Shown here one piece after another: positions 1-13,800 of a stretch of DNA of 64,000 bases. The notes beneath the pieces were generated by a model. It saw only the letters and a list, made by a program, of their open reading frames with translations. It did no database searches and had not been told where the DNA came from. Both the position numbers and the translations under genes were made by a program. How positions within the stretch are numbered: position 1 is the first letter of the stretch; each line of letters begins with the position of its first letter. Source of the stretch: Dillenia suffruticosa (lineage: Eukaryota > Streptophyta > Magnoliopsida > Dilleniales > Dilleniaceae); NCBI GenBank assembly GCA_033439265.1, contig JAVTVX010000009.1:7839109-7903108 (forward strand). Reading direction: 5' to 3'.

Positions 1-941
1 ACAGCCTTGATGGTAAGTCAATTTGTATCTCTTTCGGAAGTCACTTCTCCAATAATGTCTGACAAGTTGTTTTGTGGAAGTAAATTCCTTTTCTCTACTG
101 AGGTTTAGCAGCAGAGGGAAGAAGTATTCGTGCAATAGAATAAGAGAAGTAAGGAGAGGGAAAGGAAGAAAGAGAGAGATAAAGAGAGAAAGAAAGAGAG
201 AGTAAAGAGATAATTGTTATCAATCCAATTATGTTCTTGCCTTCCTGCCTGCACTCCCTTTTACAGACTTCTGGAGCTATGGCTTAACTTCCTCAACTGA
301 CTACAATTCTTGTTAACTACTTTGTTACTAAAGTACAACTACCTAACAACCTCTCTTCTTACAGTTAAGCTAACTGTCTAATGAATGGAATTGTTGAGGT
401 TTGTTGTAGACCGATCTTTTTCAAGAGCATGTGAAAACTGCTGTTACACCCTCCCATTCAATAGGACCAACAAAGTTGAACTAGTTTGGTGGGAGCCCAA
501 AAAAAAAATGATTTGATTATGGTTTGGTTTTAGTTCACATTTTTTTTGTTTTGTTAATTTTTTTATAGAGTTCTTTTGCAATCTTTCTAAATTTATTTAT
601 ATTTTTTTAATTTTTAAAATTTTTTTATGATTTGACTCCTTGTTTCAGTTTTATGAATTTTTAAATGTTTTGCTTTTTGTTTTAAATTCAGTTATAAATA
701 TAATAATTGAAAGTGAATGAATATTTTGATGGTTCGATTGTAAATCAAACAAGAAACTTAAAATTTTGATTTGATTCAAAAAGAAGTTTCATTTTGATTC
801 ATATTCAATTCAAAACGGAATCCTTAGAGCATATTTTATCGAAAATTTGAATTTTCACTTTGTTTTGTATGAAATACTATTTTCTTTTGTACTTTTTCTT
901 TTTGTTATATAACGTCGTAAAAATTATAAAAAAAAAACACC
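1..941. other. A/T-rich DNA, nothing recognised
   Basis: Contains an imperfect purine-rich patch (130-210) and a low-complexity stretch of TTTGATTTGGTTT type (490-830). No exon, RNA gene or transposon domain is visible. Confidence 0.5.
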
Positions 942-955
942 TTTTTACAAAGATT

Positions 956-1155
956 TTTTTTTTTGGTATCATGGCTAGGCCATCAACTCAGTATCTGGGA
1001 TTTCGCCCCGACTAATCTGCGTCGACTGCTTGCAGGGCCTAATTGAGGGGCAGATCTCCCGGCGCTGATTTTTCTGTTCCCATAGGGGATCGAACTCTCG
1101 ACCATAGTTAAGGGACGTCAGTTCCCGAACCAACTGAGTCATCAAACGTTGATCG
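956..1155 (-). mobile_element. tRNA-derived SINE, complete copy with TSD
   Basis: The minus strand carries pol III promoter boxes: an A box around 1128-1140 (GACTCAGTTGGTT) and a B box around 1086-1098 (GAGTTCGATCCCC). It ends at 956-964 in a short A-run. It is flanked by an exact 14-bp direct repeat TTTTTACAAAGATT (942-955 and 1156-1169), the target-site duplication expected of LINE-assisted insertion. About 200 bp, no coding potential. A second, more diverged member lies at 62974-63178. Confidence 0.85.
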
Positions 1156-1369
1156 TTTTTACAAAGATTCGAATATAATATCTTGAAAAAGACACTCGAA
1201 AAAAGATTTTTACTAGTCTAGTGCTCTTACAAGGATTAAAATTTGACATAGTTTTGATACCACACGTATTCTGTCTTTTTTCCCTCCCCTCCCTCAGTAT
1301 ACTTCTAATATCTCTATGTACTTATAATTTACCTCTAAACTCATGTGATGACCATAGGAAAAACACGAA

Positions 1370-1373
<4 letters not shown>

Positions 1374-1424
<51 letters not shown>
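1374..1424. repeat. (CT)n microsatellite
   Basis: About 25 CT units in intergenic DNA; the Ser/Leu-rich open frame across it is an artefact. Confidence 0.95.
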
Positions 1425-1428
<4 letters not shown>

Positions 1429-3211
1429 TCTCGACAATGAATTACCTTTGAACTCTCTCCATACTTATGATAAACAAACTTATTGCTATATAATTTATTA
1501 AATTTTAAAATTACTATTGTGTGTTTGACCTAACATAAAGATTTATAAATACATATTAGATCTAAAATTTTAATTTTAGTTAAATGTTTTATTTGTCTTG
1601 GCCATCCAGAGAGCTTGGGCAAGAGAATGTTTAAGGAGCTATACGCTCATGCAATAAAAAGTCTTTTAGCATCTCTTTGGGTCTAGTCAAACAATGTTCA
1701 CCTTAAGATTTTACTAAATTAATATCACTAGACGAATACTTCTTTTTAATTTTTATTATTTAGGAAACCTATTAGCCGAAATCATATAATTTTGCATATA
1801 ATGGTTTAGTTTGATACACGTTTACTTAGCATTTTCTTTTTATCACTGGTATTTGGGTTTTACCTGATTAATTTAGTTCGAGTACTGTGAAATCTATTTT
1901 AGGCGTTGTCTCTTTCAAATCTTTTTTCGTCATTTCTATAACTCGAATTTGAGATTTCTGATTAATAGAGTAAAATATCCGATCACTCAATTTAAAAAAA
2001 AATTGATCGCATTTATATGTATATAGAATGGTTTTCTTCTTCTTAACCACAAACAAAAGAATGAAATCAAATTAAGTCCTTAGCACCTAATGCCATATCC
2101 ATTGAAGAATAAGTCTGAATAAGTCTGATCGAGACTAAGGGTCTCTTTTGTTTATTTGATAACCGATAGCTGACAACTAATGGTCAATAACTAATAGCTG
2201 TTCTTAATGGATATTAAGGTTTGATTTTTTTTATTGTACAAAAATTTAAATCTGAAATCATTAGATTGAGAGAGGAGGTTTGTACCACTAAACTATTCCT
2301 TTGGGGATATTAAGGTTTGATTATTTTGATGATATTATTCATATATAAAATGACAAAGAATGATAATTTTATATTAATTAATTTTTTAAAAAAATTTTTA
2401 TATTATTACTATATATTGAAATATAAAATTTATAAACATAATTATCAATAATTTTTTAAAAATAATTAATTCAAATATATATTATAAAAATTGATATAAA
2501 TCATATAAATCAATGTTGTTTTAGAAAAGACAATTTTTTCAACTATTAAAAAAAGACAATAAATTAATGTAAATAAAAACCATAATAATAATTTAAATAT
2601 TATCTTATAAACAATTAGGGAGTAAAAATAGTGAAAATTGAAAACATATGATGGGTAAAATAATTTTTAACTATTTAAATTTATTTATTATTATTAATAA
2701 AAAATAAGTAAAATAACAAAAAACAAAAAAACAAAAGCAGGTTTTGAAAAGTCAAAAGCTACTTTGAATAATTGATAACTTTTTATCCGTTTTTAAATAG
2801 TTGGATAACACAAGTTATAGCATGAAATACATTTACACAATTCTATAGTTTCTATAAATATTGATATTTATAAAATTTATATTAATTAAATGGATATTCA
2901 TACCACATTTTTTTTTAATAAAATTTTATAATTCCTATAAATATTGATATTTATAAAATTTATATTTGGATATTCAACCCAAATTCTTTTGGCTGACAAG
3001 ATATTAACCCCATTTGCAATGTGGCGGAGACATTTGTATATTCCGACAAGAGAACCTTTTAAGTAATCATCACGCAAAGTGAAAAGCGGTGGCATACAAA
3101 TGATGGACCAGGAAAGATGCCATACACTTGAGTCTTCAGACTATGGTTTTAAGACGAATGCTTTCCCTCCACTTCCACGCTTTATGATTGCCTTGTCTGC
3201 GTGCTTTAATC

Positions 3212-3212
<1 letters not shown>

Positions 3213-3245
<33 letters not shown>
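3213..3245. repeat. (GA)n microsatellite
   Basis: About 15 GA units in intergenic DNA downstream of HDA15. Confidence 0.93.
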
Positions 3246-3250
<5 letters not shown>

Positions 3251-3906
3251 GAGTTAACGGGCATAGTTTTGGATGACCGTCGCATTAGACCCATCCCTTC
3301 AATTTCATACCTGTTCTATTCTATTGATACAATTCCCACACCCCCTTATCCTCCACCCTCCTCTTCTTCCTTCTGCTCCTCTAGTCCTGCTTCCTCGCTC
3401 TCTCTCTCTCTCTCATGAAAAAACACCAATTACACGAACCCATCAACATAACCACAATTAATGCCCCCCAACAGATTGAACCACTAAAAAAGTAACGCTA
3501 ATTTACACTCCATAAAGCGCCATGTCAAGCTCAGTAGGAGTGTGGACTAGAGAAAAAGAGAGAGCATTTGATCCCCTCGGGGACATCCGAAAGAGAGCAT
3601 TTGAAAATGGGATTGCTTTGCACAGGACAGAAGGTTTGGAGGAGCATTGGAAGACAGGAAGATATTAAAAACAACAAACTGCCACTAATTACTTAGATCC
3701 TTGCCGTTCTCAAGTCTTAGGACTCCCATTGTAAGAAATATATCTAATTGCCAATGCATTTTGTCCCGTGCGTGCCTGACTTTATGAACCTCATCATTTA
3801 AGAAGACACTAAATTGAACAGCACAGAACATACGTTCTTGTAGGTTGAGTAGAATATGTACAGAACCCCAGTCCAAATGAGGAAGATGCAAGGGGGCCGA
3901 GGGAGA

Positions 3907-3913
3907 GGGGGGG

Positions 3914-3962
<49 letters not shown>
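3907..3962. repeat. (GA)n microsatellite after a G-run
   Basis: About 23 GA units preceded by a short G tract, about 300 bp past the HDA15 stop, possibly in its 3' UTR or just beyond. Confidence 0.93.
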
Positions 3963-3967
<5 letters not shown>

Positions 3968-4255
3968 TCTAAAAGCAATATATCAAATTAGACCCGATCA
4001 TCATTTGTGCATTCCCTAAATTTAGACTCCCACATCCTTTAGACGTTGCTCCACAAAAAAATGGAGAAAACTAACCACAGTAAGATGCAATTAGAACATG
4101 ATCATCATTTGTACATTTACTAAATTTAAACTTCGACCTTTGAAAGTGGCTCCAAAAAAATGGAGATAGCTACCCAGAATGAGGTGCTATTAATACAAGA
4201 TGCACCCAGAAGCTACAGGGGGAAAGGGGGCACCATCAAATAATCCTCAAAGCCA

Positions 4256-4898
4256 CTAAAGCCATTTTGACTTTCTATACTTACGGATGTGATCAAAATG
4301 AGCATTATATAACCATCTTTTTCGGCCCAATTTCCACCACAATGGCCGTGAAGCATGCCGTCTCTTTGTGATTTGCTTTTCTGCAAGTACAAATCATTCA
4401 AGATTAGGTATAAAATAGCATTAAAAAAAAAAAGCTTCAGTTAACATTAGCAGCATAAGTTCTTTTTTTCTTCCAAAAAAAAAAAATGCTGTAGGATCTT
4501 GCCATTTTAAGACTGAAAGACAGCGTTGCCAGAAGCAGAAGGAATATCATTGAAAATTAAAAGCACAGACAAAGAGATTAAGTTCCCATTCTGGAAACAA
4601 TTTAGGCCAGGCAGTCAAAAAGAATAGCTTGAAAATAGTAAAACTAGATTGGACAAGCAAAATTATGACAACAAATAAATGAGCACAGGAAAAGGAGATC
4701 ATGAGAGCAGAGGAGTGAATACACACTGCTACTTTGACAAGAAATTGTTTTCAACTCTGATTGCAACTTCAGAAAGCTGGATTCCAGGAGAGGCCAGAAG
4801 TTCATCTGAATTTGTAAGACTTGTAGAACAGTTTGCAAGCCAGCTCTGGAAGGTGCACAGTTCTCCAATTTGGATTCAGGACTTTCACCAAGCAATAC
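4256..4898 (-). CDS. HDA15: HDA15 coding exons 16-17: post-catalytic and basic C-terminal tail
   Basis: Exon 16 (4733-4898) encodes residues 495-549, with the helical segment [18 protein letters not shown] typical of the C-terminal side of HDA15 proteins. Exon 17 (4256-4380) completes Lys550 and encodes 40 more residues rich in Lys and Arg, including [12 protein letters not shown], then TAG. Such a basic tail is consistent with a nuclear localisation or nucleic-acid contact role; that is inference. The acceptor is TTGCAG just before 4380 and the donor is GTAGCA at 4732-4727. I did not find a convincing AATAAA poly(A) signal downstream. Confidence 0.88.
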
Positions 4899-7800
4899 CT
4901 TCATCATGCACAGCCAAGTCAAGAAACGCAGTACAGTGCACAAACCAAGAAGTATTTACTATAGTATTGCAACACAACAAAACGTTAATAAACAGGATTT
5001 AGATCAGAACCTGTATGGAAAATTATCTTTCACAAAAAGACATCATCATTTTCCTAATTTTGGGAGTTTAGACAAGCAGCGGCACCTTAATATTTTTCAG
5101 ATACTAATGATAATAGATTTACCTTAATAGGTGGACTAATCAAGATTTTTGGCTAAAAAGAACGACACTCAATCACACCAGAATGCACAAGTTGTTAGCT
5201 ATAACTGAGATAGGACACACAATATACAAATTTGTTATTCTTGAAGCAGCAATCTAAGCTGAGACCATTTATAGGTAATTATGTTCTGAATAAACTTTCG
5301 TCATCTTAAACTCATGGCCATCAATGTCAATACACCTCAGGCCTCTCCACCATATTTCTGATGACTCTTTAATGTAGATGACAGTTTAATATAGAATGAA
5401 TACAGAATAAGGTGCAGATTGGATCCTCTTGTACCTCTTGGAAAATTCTTTTCTCTGCTTACACTAAAAAGTTCTTTTTTATTGAACTACGCAAGCCACT
5501 TTTCTCCTCTCACAACCATAAGTCTTTCTTGGAAAGCAAAAGTGGATTTAAACTACCCCCAAGTCATCATATTTCAGCCACAAAAATAAGGAGAGAAACA
5601 GAAGAATATAAGGGTGAGAAGGGTGAACCATGCACCATCACAATCTTGAAAATTCTCGATTCTACATATAAAAATGAAGTTAAAAATGGTCACAGCTACT
5701 GAATAAAGATGAGTACCAAATCTTGACTCATTATAAGGTGCAATTGTCCTATTACTCTCATAGGAAACCAAAAAAAAAAAAGAACTAAACATCGAACTGA
5801 AAGAAAAATTGGCATTGACAAAATAAAATAGCCAAAACATGGAGCGAAAAATTCACCTTGATAACAGAAGTTGCAGACGAAGATATTGAACGGAGATTAT
5901 AGCTGCAAAGTAATGCGATTGTAGAAGTTAATAACCACATGTGGACAACGTGCAAAATCAGTGCTAAAACCAAGGGAAATACATAAAGAACCAACCCGCC
6001 CTCCAAAATCACAAGCAATTTTCCACCAGAGAAGGAATTTAACATGTGTGTCATCTGTGCATAGCCAGCAGGGGTGACCTACAAAAAATTATTTCTAGGG
6101 CATGACAACCTAGAGAAACACCTGGATCTCAATACCATAATGACATTGACAATCATAGAAAGAACTCCAGCAACGTGAAGCTTGATTTAGCCAGAGAATA
6201 ACTTACATCACAACAACCAAGGGGATCACCTCTTGCAGCATCAAATCCAGAAGAGACAATGGTGAAATCAGGAGCAAATTCAGATGCTACAAGTCCAGCG
6301 AGCTAATTAATAGACATCAAAGACCACAAGAGATGCAATTGCATGTGTGCGTGCAAGCAATGTGGGGGTGTGAGATGGATGGGTCCAATTTTATGAACTA
6401 TAGCACAGAATTCATATCCAGTGCAAGATAGCAAGGAAACAAATACTTGGGATTAAAGGGGGTTCTAGTATTTTGGAACATTATATCAAGCAAGATAGCA
6501 AGGAAGCAGATACCAATGAATTATAGCTATCTACCCTAGCTCACAATCCATAAAAACATTTTTCTGGTTTGGCTAACCCAGTTCAATAAAGCTGCTAAAA
6601 ATGGTCAGAGAACATCTTATTTATTTTTGTCCAGAGCCACAAATTCTTAAAACTAGAAGCAATGCATTTCCAGACTGAAAAAGAAAAAATGAAGGGCCGA
6701 AGTTGGTTCATAGAGTAATTCAAAACCCCTCCCCCTCCCAAACCTCCCCCCCCCCACAAAATAATAATAATAATAATAATAGAGTTCAAAGTCGTTCTCC
6801 TGTAATTCAGATGTTTGCTTCCGAGTTTGAATATAACTCCCGATTGAAATATATGTGCAAATAAGTAAATCATATTTTAGACATACCAACACAAAAAACA
6901 TTGGGTTAAAAGAAAGGAGATCCACCATGTTGCAGCCAAAAGATCATTTAGAACTATGAAATATAAAACTCTAGAGCTCCTATTAGTTGTTGGTCAAAAA
7001 CTTTAATAAAAACATAAATGCTGAAAAACACAAAATTTTTTATAATTCAACATTTATGAGAATGAAAGAAACACATTGAGCAACAAATGGTATAAAGGTG
7101 GTAAAAATTGATCAAATGAATTCGGAAAAAGAAACTGCATGTTTCGCATATTCACATACTCGTACAAATTTATTATCCATCATCCATGGGCAATATATGT
7201 ATGAAACTTGATAGAGATACGCCTACATAAATTAATCATACATAAGATTGCCATGGCAATGCACAGAATGCAACTCCAATTAGAAAAGAAAAGGAGCCAA
7301 TGGCATTAACCCATTTTGTATTAAAGAAAAAAGTAGTCTGGCATGCACTAGTTGGCTGCTGTTTCTTTTATTTTCTTTGCCAAAAAAGCCTGAACACTAA
7401 GGATAATATTATAAGTTTTAGTTTACTCAGAGGATTAATCTTTTCTAATTGTATAGTGTTGAAAATAAACATCATCTAAAGCCCAGAATTTCTCAGCCCT
7501 TGTATCAAATCCTGCAGCCCACTCTCTAAGCTCATTTGGTGAATCAATTCAGCCCAAGAAGAAGTCTCATCAGGCCCAAGAAAGGGCACTCTTCCAGCCC
7601 AAGAAGGGAGGGCCTAAAAGCCCCTCCCAGCAGTCAGCAGACTAGCCGTTGGAAAGGATTCCAACGGCCAGATTTCTGGCTGTTGGAGGGCCATCATTTG
7701 TCCCCTCTCTCTGTCTTTTTTCTCCTATAAATACCTGTCCCCTTCTCTTTGTAACCAATGAACAAGGGCTCAAAATCTCTATGTATTCTCACTTTGAAAT

Positions 7801-10800
7801 GCAATCAAGTTTCCATTAATTTTATACTTTCTTATTATTCAATTTCTTCCATAGTTTTAACATGACATCAGAGCGTCAAACGATCCCATCCTCTTCAAGG
7901 TTGGGTGACCCTCTTCCTTCCATAAAGCTCACCCAAATTCAAAACATTTCCTCTATTCAATTGAAAGGAGGAAATTACTATCAATGGGTGAGTATAACGA
8001 AGAGAGCACTCAATTTCAAAATTTAGAGGAGCATATTCTTGATGATCCTCTTGATGAGAACAATCCCTCATATAGGGAATGGAAGAAAAGAGATGATCAT
8101 GTTTTTAAAATCTTACTCAACTCCTTAGATGAAGCTCATAAAGCCACGGTGACTTGTGCTCCGAATGCCAAATTGGTGTGGGACACAATGTTCTCCCTGT
8201 ATGGCCAAGAGTCCAATCTAGGGAGGATCTTTGAGTTGAAGAAACAAATTGCTAGCATTAAGGAGGGAAAGTCTCTTCCTCAATATTTTGGTGAGCTCAC
8301 CGACTTATGGAATGAGCTAATCACTCTCCGACCGGATTCAATCGATCTTAGAGTTATCCAAAAGAGAAGAAAAGAGGACAAAACGTTTGCACTTCTAATG
8401 GGGTTGGATGACTCCTTCACTCATCTCCGACAAGAAATTCTACGCATGAAGGAATTTCCTACATTCGGGGAAGTGCAAAACATGATGCCAAGGGCCGAAG
8501 TAAGCATGAGGATTGAGGAAAGCTCCAAACTAAAGATGGAAGCTCACGGATTCATGGCTTTTCAAGACCTCACGGCTGCCAAGATCATCAAAAGGGAGGT
8601 ATGCTCTCATTGCAAAAAAAAAGGGCATACAAGGGATAAATGCTGGTTCTTACATCCTCACGTAAAACCAAAGAATTTCAAACCAAAAGACCAACAAGGA
8701 GGCCCAAGCTTTGGAGCTCAAGCTACTGCCCAACAAGCAACTTCTCATGATCCAACAATGGCCGAGCTTGCTGCCCTCAAAACCACTCTTGAGAGTGTCA
8801 CAAAGAGGCTTCAACAAATCTCTCCTCTTGAAGGTACAATTCAAAAACCACTTACTAATTTGCATTCAGAAAATGTTCTTGTAGATTCGGGCACCGATTA
8901 CTATATGGTTAGGGATATTTCAAAAGTTAAGAGATTTAAAAACCTCCCCAACCATAAGATAGTACGAGTTGCTAATGGGCACGATTTGAAGGTAAATCAA
9001 GTTGGGAAAATTGATATTTTTTGAAAAACTATAAATGTTTTATATATTCCCAAAGTTACTTCAAATCTATTGTTTATAAGCAAAATCACTAAGGATCAAG
9101 GGTGTAGAGTTGTTTTTGACCCAAACTCCGTTTCTTTTCAGGACTTCAAGTCGAATCAATTAATTGGCAAGGGTTCTAGAAAAGGAGGACTTTACTTTTT
9201 GGATCAAGAACAACATGCACTTACGGCATATATCAAGGAAGATTCATCTCTTTGGCATGGGCAGTTAGGGCATCCTAGTGACCGAGTTTTAAAACGTCTA
9301 TTCTCAAACTTAAACTATGAGAATAAACATTGTAAATCTTGTATTTTGGCTAAAGAAACCCGAGCTATGTATCATATTTCTGAAACAATATATGAAAATG
9401 CATTTGATTTGGTTCATTCGGATGTTTGGACTTCTCCCATTATTTCACATTTAGGATACAAATATTTTATCATATTCATTGACCATAAGACTAGGTATAT
9501 ATGAGTGTATCTTTTAAACAACAAAGACCAAGCTCTTGAAGCTCTTAAGAGTTACGTGAAATATGTGACCAAATTTTATAATGCCAACATTAAAGTCCTA
9601 AAATCCGATCATGGTGGTGAATTTACAAGTCACAATTTTGAAAATTACCTTAAGGACAATGGCATTATCCATCAGCTATCATGTGTCCACATCCCAACAA
9701 AATAAGATAGTCGAACGTAAAAATAGGCATATACTAGAAATTGTTAGAGCTATGATGTTTCATGCAAGCACTCCTAAGAAATTTTGGTGTGACGCGGTTA
9801 AAACCGTAATTCATGTAATCAATCTCATGCCATCCGATGTTTTGAAAGGCCAATCTCCCTTAGAATTTCTTTTAGGAAGAAAACCAAAACTTTCTCACCT
9901 TAAAACATTTGGTTGCACATGCTATGTTCACGTTCCTACACATTTAAGAAACAAATTAGAACATAGAGGAAAAAAGTGTGTATTTCTTGGGTATGCATCC
10001 TTTGAAAAAGGTTATAGATGCTATGATTGTTCTATTAACTGCACATACACATCGAAAGATGTGATTTTCTTGGAGAATGAGTTTTACTTTTCATGAGAAG
10101 AAGTAAACAAAATTCCAAAGGAAATCTCTCAAACAACCACTTGGGATTTTCTAGTAACTCCCAATGCTACTCAAGAAATTGAAAATCCAATCAATCCTCA
10201 AGTAGCCGAAGGAAGTTCTCAAAATGAGGAAGAAAGATCAAACCATATGGATGAAGACTCACCACTTGATTCAGGGGGAGATCAGAGAACAAGTGAGGAT
10301 GAGAACTCCTCACCAAGTTCATAAGAGCCAAGTGATCCTCCCGTTCAGTTTAGAAGATCAACAGGACTTAGGCTTCTACCATTAGAATGGGTCAACCAAA
10401 GATATCCCATTTATGATTATTACACTACGTGTCATGTTTCTTCGAGCCATTAAGCATTCATGAATGGGATAGACAAGGAGATTGAACCCAAGACATTCGA
10501 AGAAGCTTCAAAAGATCCTAGATGGAGGGAAGCAATGAACAAAGAATTAGAAACTCTAAGTAAGAATAGTACTTGGGAAATAATCTCTCTACCAAAAGGA
10601 AAAAAGGCCGTGGGATGCAAGTGGGTGTTCAAAATCAAGTATAAAAGTGATGGATCCATCGAAAGATACAAAACAAGGCTAGTAGCAAAGGGATACATTC
10701 AAGCATATGGAGTTGATTATAAGAAAACTTTTGCACCGGTTGCTAAAATGAACACCGTTCGAGTACTTCTTTCGCTTGCAGCCAACTATGGATGGAATAT

Positions 10801-13800
10801 GTTCCAAATGGATGTAGCAAATGTATTCCTTCAAGGAGACTTAGAAGAAAAAGTATATATGCAACTTCCTCAAGGCCACCAACATCAAGAAGGAGATGTC
10901 TGTAAGCTACACAAGGCAATATATGGACTCAAACAATCTCCAAGGGCATGGTACGCAAAACTAAGCTTTGTGCTTTTTAGTAACGGTTTCACAAAATGCA
11001 ATAGCTATTCATCATTGTTTATTAGAAAAAATAATGATAAAATAGTAATTGTCTTAGTTTACGTAGACGATATTATAATAACTGGGAATGATATGCATCT
11101 CATTGATATTGTTAGAAATTTCTTAAAATCTAGATTTAAAATTAAAGATTTAGGAAGATTAAAGTATTTTTTAGGAATTGAGTTAGTCTATTGCCACAAT
11201 GGGCTAGTTCTATCCTAAAGAAAATACGCTCTTAACTTGTTGCAGGAAACAGGAAAGCTAGGAGCTAGACCAGCTTGTAGTCCAGTTTTCACCTCCGGAC
11301 CCTTAGAAGACGATGAGGAGCCCTATGAAAAGATCGAGAGATATCAGTGGCTTGTAGGAAGGCTAATCTACCTCACTATCACAAGACCAAATATAGCTTA
11401 TGCAGTGAGTCAAATAAGTCAATACATGCATGCTCCAAAGAAGGGCCATTGGAGAGCAGCTGAGAGAATCCTCCACTACATCAAAGGTTCCCCCGGATTA
11501 GAGTTCAGAAATTGAGGGATACTGTGATGCAGATTGGGCAGGTGATTCTAAAGATAGAAGATCTACCACCGGATTTTGCATGTTCATAGGAGGTAACCTA
11601 GTTGCATGGAAAAGCAAGAAACAAAGTATAGTATCTAGATCAAGTGCGGAGGCCGAATATAAGGCAATGGCTGCTAGTGCTAGTGAAATAGTATGGTTGA
11701 AAGCCCTAATAGAAGAACTGGAGTTCAGAGTCACAACTCTCATCAAACTTCATTGTGACAATCAGTCCGCTATTCACTTTGCCTCCAATCGAGTCTTCCA
11801 TGAACATACCAAGCACATAGAAGTTGATTGTCATTTTATTCGACAAAAAGTGGAAGAGAAACTCATTATCACACCTCACGTCAAAGGAAAATCAACTGGC
11901 GGATATCTTCACAAAAGGAGGAACCGCAGCTCACTTACAAGAAATGATGGGCAAGTTGGGTACTATCAACATCTTCGCACCCAACTTGAGGGGAAGTGTT
12001 GAAAATAAACATCATCTAAAGCCCAGAATTTCTCAGCTCTTGTATCAAATCCTGCAGCCCACTCTCTAAGCTCATTTGGTGAATCAATTCAGCCCAAGAA
12101 GAAGTCTCATCAGGCCCAAGAAAGGGCACTCTTCCAGCCCAAGAAGGGAGGGCCTAAAAGCCCCTCCCAGCAGTCAGCAGACTAGCCATTGGAAAGGATT
12201 CCAACGGCTAGTTCTGCCAGCCGTTGGAGGCCCTCCAACGGCCAGATTTCTGGCTGTTGGAGGGCCATCATTTGTCCCCTCTGTCTTTTTTCTCCTATAA
12301 ATACCTGTCCCCTTCTCTTTGTAACCTATGAACAAGAGCTCAAAATCTCTATGTATTCTCACTTTGAATTGCAATCAACTTTCCATTAATTTTATACTTT
12401 CTTGTTATTCAATTTCTTCCATAGTTTTAACATATAGAAGATATCTTTTTTCCGGTCCAAAGGAATCGTTACAGAAAATATATAATATATATATACACTA
12501 ACCTATAGGCAACACAATGTGCTGAAACGCAAAAACGTAATCATTATCACCAACTCCTCCCCGACTCCATGGGATATTCACAGAATAACCTTCAGCACCC
12601 ATTGAACCAACCTGCAGCAATGATGTACAAAATATGACCCTTCATAACAGTCCAAATGGCATCATAAGATGGTGAATGGAAACAAAAGAAATGCCTAGAT
12701 TCTAAAATAACTTTTCCATCTACAACATTGACTTTCTTCCAATGAAGATGGAATTAGTGAATGCAGATATCAAAGAAGAAGAAGAATGAAAAAAAAGAGA
12801 GGGCGGTCCTTCCCTTCGAAGAAAAAAAGAAAAAGAAACAAAAGATCAATAAACTCAACACTGTAAAGACCTCAAAAGGATTTGCAAATACAAACTCCTC
12901 AGATATTACAAGAATAAGTTCCCTTTTAATCTTGGAAGTCTTAACCCAGAAAATTATGACGCAAACCCAAATCTTAATTTTGCAATGTTGACTATGGCGG
13001 AGGTGCTTCATCTCAACAAAATTTCCATCAAAATAAAGTGTCCAACATAGAAAATCATACCCAGGTCACTATCATGTTGACAAGGGTACAACTGAGGGTC
13101 CGCCTACCAAATCTATATCCACCCTTCACAAGTTCCCATCCTATGCCAACCTACTGAATGTTCCATTTCTTTCTTTTTGAAGTTTAGCTCTAGCTCGAGC
13201 TCAAGCTCCAGGAAAAGTCCAAATTTCACCCATAATCTCAACGTATCCCTTCATAGCTCTATTTGAAACAATTTTTGCAGGTGTTTCCTCTAATGGCCCA
13301 ATGTTAGCATGAGGTTCCTTTGTCTCAACCTCATCATCCAAAATTTTAGAAAAATCAAGTGCAGTTGCAATTTATTGCATACTTAATCCCCCGCCACCAA
13401 TTTAATTATAAAAGGAGGTAAGCAAGAAGACTGTACGATTGGGAATGCATATTTCTTAGCAACATGGAAAAATAAAACTATATTGCCATAAGAATTGAAG
13501 TTGCATATGGGTCATCACCAGAGAAAACCAACATTGCTGAAGCTTAGCAGGCTACCAGAGGGGAAAAAGTTATGTACCTCATCAGCTCCACCAGTACCAG
13601 GATAGAACTTTCCACCCTCATGTCTGTGCAGAGATATATACAAAACCTACAGAAAGTTCCAGTATTCAAATAAATTATTTTGTCAATATAGGACAAAAGG
13701 ATTTGGACTCCTACAAAAACAACATAACGTGTACATAATTAACGTGCTCACCGACTTATTACAGTCAAATATTTCCTGAGTCCCATTTCCATGATGAACA

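Larger units (their letters stand above)
1170..4255. other. Intergenic DNA downstream of HDA15, no gene recognised
   Basis: A/T-rich sequence with microsatellites. Short open frames show no domain. The segment next to 4255 should include the HDA15 3' UTR, whose end I cannot place. Confidence 0.6.
7457..12432 (+). mobile_element. Ty1/copia retrotransposon 1, in the intron between HDA15 coding exons 12 and 13
   Basis: A 4976-bp element with LTRs of 406 and 436 bp (TGTTGAAAAT...TTAACA), flanked by the 5-bp duplication TATAG (7452-7456 and 12433-12437). A primer-binding-like site follows the left LTR (TGACATCAGAGC from 7863, close to the initiator-Met tRNA complement). A polypurine tract GAGGGGAAG lies directly before the right LTR. 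Gene order is gag, protease, integrase, RT, RNase H, so copia type. It is antisense to HDA15. Several stops and frameshifts make it coding-dead. The two LTRs differ by roughly 2% in substitutions by eye, suggesting a fairly recent insertion. Confidence 0.96.

Noticed and set aside
1-20. GATG|GTAAGT at the left edge as a splice donor of a neighbouring gene
   Set aside because: Only about a dozen upstream bases are present, so no exon can be tested.
3685-3978. 97-codon open frame starting in a (GA)n tract
   Set aside because: Start region is a microsatellite translation and the rest matches nothing recognised.
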